From JACQAP01 sp035275265 (GTDB lineage: Bacteria > Pseudomonadota > Gammaproteobacteria > Burkholderiales > JACQAP01), in contig DATENC010000011.1 of NCBI GenBank assembly GCA_035275265.1, positions 124,001-188,000 of the forward strand: 64,000 nucleotides of DNA. Direction: 5' to 3'. The notes under the pieces are model-generated. The model was not told the origin of the DNA and did not search any database. It saw nothing but the letters and a program-made list of their open reading frames with translations. Positions 61,432 through 64,000 of this stretch are shown one piece after another. The translations under genes and the position numbers were made by a program. Within the stretch, counting starts at the first letter, position 1; every line of letters starts with the position of its first letter.

Positions 61432-61992
61432 ATGCCACGCAAGTTTTTCCGCAAGTACCTGCCAAGCCACGAAAGCGTTCGCAAGAACCGGCACATTCGT
61501 TTTTTCGGCACCGCGCTGCATCACCCCAACCTGTGGCACCTGAACCGCAAGTCCGTGGCGGGCGGTACGGCTGTCGGCCTGTTCTGCGGGCTGGTACCGG
61601 GACCGCTTCAGATGCTCTCGGCTGCGCTGCTCGCGATCTTGTTCCGCGTCAACCTGCCCGTATCTGTCATCCTTACCTGGTACACCAACCCGCTGACCAT
61701 CCTTCCGCTTTATTACGTCGCCTATCGGCTCGGCATGTTCGTCACCGGCGGCAACGGCAATGTCCTTCCCCGCGATGATCTGGATGTGTTCGGGCTGCCA
61801 ATCATGGAATGGATTCCGGCGCTGTTCCACTGGATGGCTGAAATGGGCAAGCCGTTCGTCATTGGCCTGTTCCTGCTCGCGCTGATTCTTGCTGTTTCGG
61901 GCTATCTGCTTGTAATCGCCGCGTGGCGCATGCACGTCATGCTGTCGTGGAGGAAACGCCGACGCATGCGTAGCTTCGCTGCAAGAAAATGA
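61432..61992 (+). CDS. DUF2062 membrane protein
   Basis: A 186-residue protein with a basic N-terminus (MPRKFFRKYLPSHESVRKN, residues 1-19) and two long hydrophobic hairpins (about 45-75, 80-105 and 140-165). The motifs NRKSVAGGTAVGLFCGLVPG and WYTNPLTILPLYY match DUF2062. Inner-membrane protein, function unknown; it often sits near comEC and lolDC in betaproteobacteria. Basic C-terminus. Confidence 0.9.
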   Translation: MPRKFFRKYLPSHESVRKNRHIRFFGTALHHPNLWHLNRKSVAGGTAVGLFCGLVPGPLQMLSAALLAILFRVNLPVSVILTWYTNPLTILPLYYVAYRLGMFVTGGNGNVLPRDDLDVFGLPIMEWIPALFHWMAEMGKPFVIGLFLLALILAVSGYLLVIAAWRMHVMLSWRKRRRMRSFAARK

Positions 61993-62067
61993 CAGGGGGG
62001 TGACGGGTAACTCAACCTCACCAGCATGAAAGCGGTAAGGCTGCGACGAATCTAGTCTTTCTTCGCC

Positions 62068-62748
62068 TCACGCATCACGGAGTTTTCCGTCTTCCAATCT
62101 CAGCGTTCGCTGCATCTTCGCCGCAATCGTCGGATCGTGAGTGACCACCACGAAGCTCGTGGCGAGCCCGCGGTTCAGGTCGAGCATCAGGTCAAGCATA
62201 CCTTCCGCCGTGTGACGGTCGAGATTGCCGGTGGGTTCGTCTGCGAGCACGCAGGCCGGTTCGGTGACCAGTGCGCGCGCCAGCGCCGCGCGTTGGCGTT
62301 CGCCACCGGATAGTTCCCCCGGTGTGTGCGTCATGCGTGCACCCAGTCCGACTTGCTGCAGAATCGCGGCCGCGCGCTTACCGGCATCTGCCGGTTCGAG
62401 TCGCCGGATCAGCAACGGCATCGCCACGTTCTCCAGCGCGGTGAACTCCGGCAACAGGTGGTGAAACTGGTAAACAAAACCAAGCGCGCGGTTGCGCAAC
62501 TTCCCCTTCTCCTTCTCGTTCAGCGCATCCAGCCGGTGACCGAGCACGGTAACCAGTCCCGCGCTCGCGGCATCGAGTCCGCCGAGCAAGTGCAGCAGCG
62601 TGCTTTTGCCTGAGCCCGACGCACCCACAATTGCCACGGTCTCGCCACGTGCGACATCAATGTCGATGCCCAACAACACCGGGACCGCATACTCGCCCTG
62701 GCGAAAGGTCTTCTGCAGGCTGCGGCAGGATAGGACGACCTCACTCAT
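62068..62748 (-). CDS. lolD: Lipoprotein-releasing ABC transporter ATPase LolD
   Basis: A 226-residue ABC ATPase: Walker A GASGSGKSTLL (about residue 41), Q-loop YQFHHLLPEF with the Lol-specific surroundings, signature LSGGERQRAALARAL (about 144), Walker B CVLADEPTGNLD and H-loop VVTHD. It powers release of outer-membrane lipoproteins from the inner membrane to LolA. It overlaps the permease gene stop by 8 bases. Lipoproteins seen in this window (NlpD, DolP-like, TPR, LysM) are expected clients. Confidence 0.95.
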   Translation of the reverse strand: MSEVVLSCRSLQKTFRQGEYAVPVLLGIDIDVARGETVAIVGASGSGKSTLLHLLGGLDAASAGLVTVLGHRLDALNEKEKGKLRNRALGFVYQFHHLLPEFTALENVAMPLLIRRLEPADAGKRAAAILQQVGLGARMTHTPGELSGGERQRAALARALVTEPACVLADEPTGNLDRHTAEGMLDLMLDLNRGLATSFVVVTHDPTIAAKMQRTLRLEDGKLRDA

Positions 62749-63988
62749 AGCGCAGCGCCTCGGCCGGATTCACACGCGATGCACGCAGGCTGGGATAAAT
62801 GGTTGCCAGCAAACTGAGCCCAAACGAGGTTAGACCGATCACCACCACGTCCTGCAAATGCAAATCGGATGGCAAATCGCTGATGTAGTACACGTCCTTA
62901 GAGAGAAACTGCGTGCCCAGGAGGCGTTCGATCGCCGGGATCACGACCTCGATGTTTGCCGCGAGCAGCACACCGCCGACCACCCCAGCGATCATGCCGA
63001 CTGCGCCGATCAACGCGCCTTGTATGATGAAAATCCGCATGATCTCGCCCGGTGCCGCCCCCAACGTGCGCAGGATGGCGATGTCGGCGCGCTTGTCGGT
63101 CACCGCCATTACCAACGTGGAAACGATGTTGAAGGCAGCTACCGCAACTATGAGCACGAGGATGATGAACATCACCCTCTTCTCGATCTGCACGGCCCGG
63201 AAGAAATTGGCATGGCTGCGCGTCCAGTCGGTGGCATAGACGTCATCGCTCAGCGTGTGCATCAGGTCACGCGCCACCAACGGAGCCCTGAACAGGTCGT
63301 GGAGCTTGAGCCGTAGCCCAGACACTTTGTCATCCAGCCGATAGAGCTTTTGCGCGTCCTCCAGATGCATGAACGCAAGTCCGGCGTCGTATTCAGCCAT
63401 GTCCACTTCAAAAATACCGACTACTTCGAACTGCTTGAGCCTTGGCAGGATCCCTGCGGGCGTCACCTGTCCCTGAGGCGCGATCAGCACGATCTTGTCG
63501 CCAACGCGAGCGCCCACGCTCATCGCCAGGTCAATGCCGAGAACGATGCCGAAGCGCCCAGGCTTAAGGTCGTCCATGCTGCCGGAGCGCATGTGCTGGC
63601 CTACGTCGGCGACTTTTGCTTCGGCGGCGGGTAGAACCCCGCGCACCAGTGTGCCTTGCACGGTTCCGCGGTTGGAAATGAGGCCCTGCGCGGTAATAAA
63701 CGGCGCAGCCGCGACCACTTCCGCGTGTTTTTCGGTTTCCGCGGCGATTCCCCGCCAGTTTGACAGCTTCCCATCCAGCCCCATGATCTGCACGTGCGAA
63801 GCAACGCCGAGGATGCGCGTGCGCAGTTCCTTCTGGAATCCGTTCATCACCGAGAGCACGACGATCAATGCCGCGACGCCCAGCGCAACGCCCAGCATCG
63901 AGGTAATGGAAATGAAGGAGATGAAATGATTGCGCCGCTTGGCACGCGTGTAGCGCAGCCCGACAAACAACTCGTACGGCGTCAGCAT
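62741..63988 (-). CDS. lolC: Lipoprotein-releasing ABC transporter permease LolC/LolE
   Basis: A 415-residue permease with the N-terminal YELFVGLRYTRAKRRNHFIS, first helix SITSMLGVALGVAALIVVLS, large periplasmic domain (about 45-260) and three C-terminal helices (about 270-400), ending in SLRASRVNPAEALRYE, the conserved FtsX-type tail. Complete in the window (ATG 63988). LolC and LolE cannot be separated with certainty; a single LolF-type permease is also possible. Confidence 0.93.
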   Translation of the reverse strand: MLTPYELFVGLRYTRAKRRNHFISFISITSMLGVALGVAALIVVLSVMNGFQKELRTRILGVASHVQIMGLDGKLSNWRGIAAETEKHAEVVAAAPFITAQGLISNRGTVQGTLVRGVLPAAEAKVADVGQHMRSGSMDDLKPGRFGIVLGIDLAMSVGARVGDKIVLIAPQGQVTPAGILPRLKQFEVVGIFEVDMAEYDAGLAFMHLEDAQKLYRLDDKVSGLRLKLHDLFRAPLVARDLMHTLSDDVYATDWTRSHANFFRAVQIEKRVMFIILVLIVAVAAFNIVSTLVMAVTDKRADIAILRTLGAAPGEIMRIFIIQGALIGAVGMIAGVVGGVLLAANIEVVIPAIERLLGTQFLSKDVYYISDLPSDLHLQDVVVIGLTSFGLSLLATIYPSLRASRVNPAEALRYE

Positions 63989-64000
63989 GAAATGTTCAAA

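Overview
The window is a 64 kb stretch of a high-GC, Gram-negative chromosome, most likely a betaproteobacterium. This is inferred from gene order and protein signatures: a surE-pcm-nlpD-rpoS block, a thrS-infC-rpmI-rplT-pheS-pheT-ihfA-merR-tRNA-Pro block, hom-thrC next to an AlaC-type aminotransferase, and relA, comEC and lolDC. No rRNA genes or CRISPR arrays are visible. The genus cannot be named from the sequence alone.

Left backbone (1-24.3 kb): envelope genes come first (a polysaccharide deacetylase fragment, TPR and LysM lipoproteins, a PPC-domain lipoprotein, MltA). Among them sits a small, more AT-rich accessory patch (about 4.5-5.9 kb) with an NlpC/P60 enzyme without signal peptide, overlapping a small secreted protein. 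That layout resembles a type VI effector-immunity pair. Then follow an orphan papain-like protease, nadC, the amino-acid genes thrC-hom-GNAT-alaC, an Mth938-like protein, a histone-deacetylase-like enzyme divergent from a Pat-like acetyltransferase, the MoxR-DUF58-TgpA trio, and rpoS-nlpD-pcm-surE.

Genomic island (about 24.34-49.24 kb): a 46-bp perfect direct repeat covers the 5' 43 nt of tRNA-Pro(GGG). It flanks 24.9 kb that starts with a P4-type tyrosine integrase and ends with an AlpA-like regulator. Short repeats next to both ends look like integrase arm sites. The cargo has two parts. The first is a stress module: diguanylate cyclase, MscS channel, GH15 glycosidase, membrane-sensor-fused trehalose-6-phosphate synthase, OtsB, BON lipoprotein, DUF5985-like membrane proteins, putative Na+/H+ antiporter, and a MASE1 kinase with a FixJ-type regulator. 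The second is a defence module: an AbiE toxin-antitoxin pair whose toxin is fused to WYL and zinc-finger-like domains, a frameshifted HTH/coiled-coil gene, and a compact CBASS operon (CD-NTase, stand-alone E2-like protein, CapV-type patatin). A cluster of strong hairpins of unknown role lies just upstream of CBASS. A transposase remnant, a cyclase pseudogene and two frameshifted genes show ongoing decay.

Right backbone (49.24-64 kb): merR, ihfA, pheT, pheS, rplT, rpmI, infC (probable AUA start) and thrS, with a strong terminator-like hairpin directly before thrS, then tRNA-Val(GAC), relA, comEC, a DUF2062 protein, lolD and lolC/E. The backbone is conventional. The novelty is in the island and in the small effector-like patch near 5 kb.
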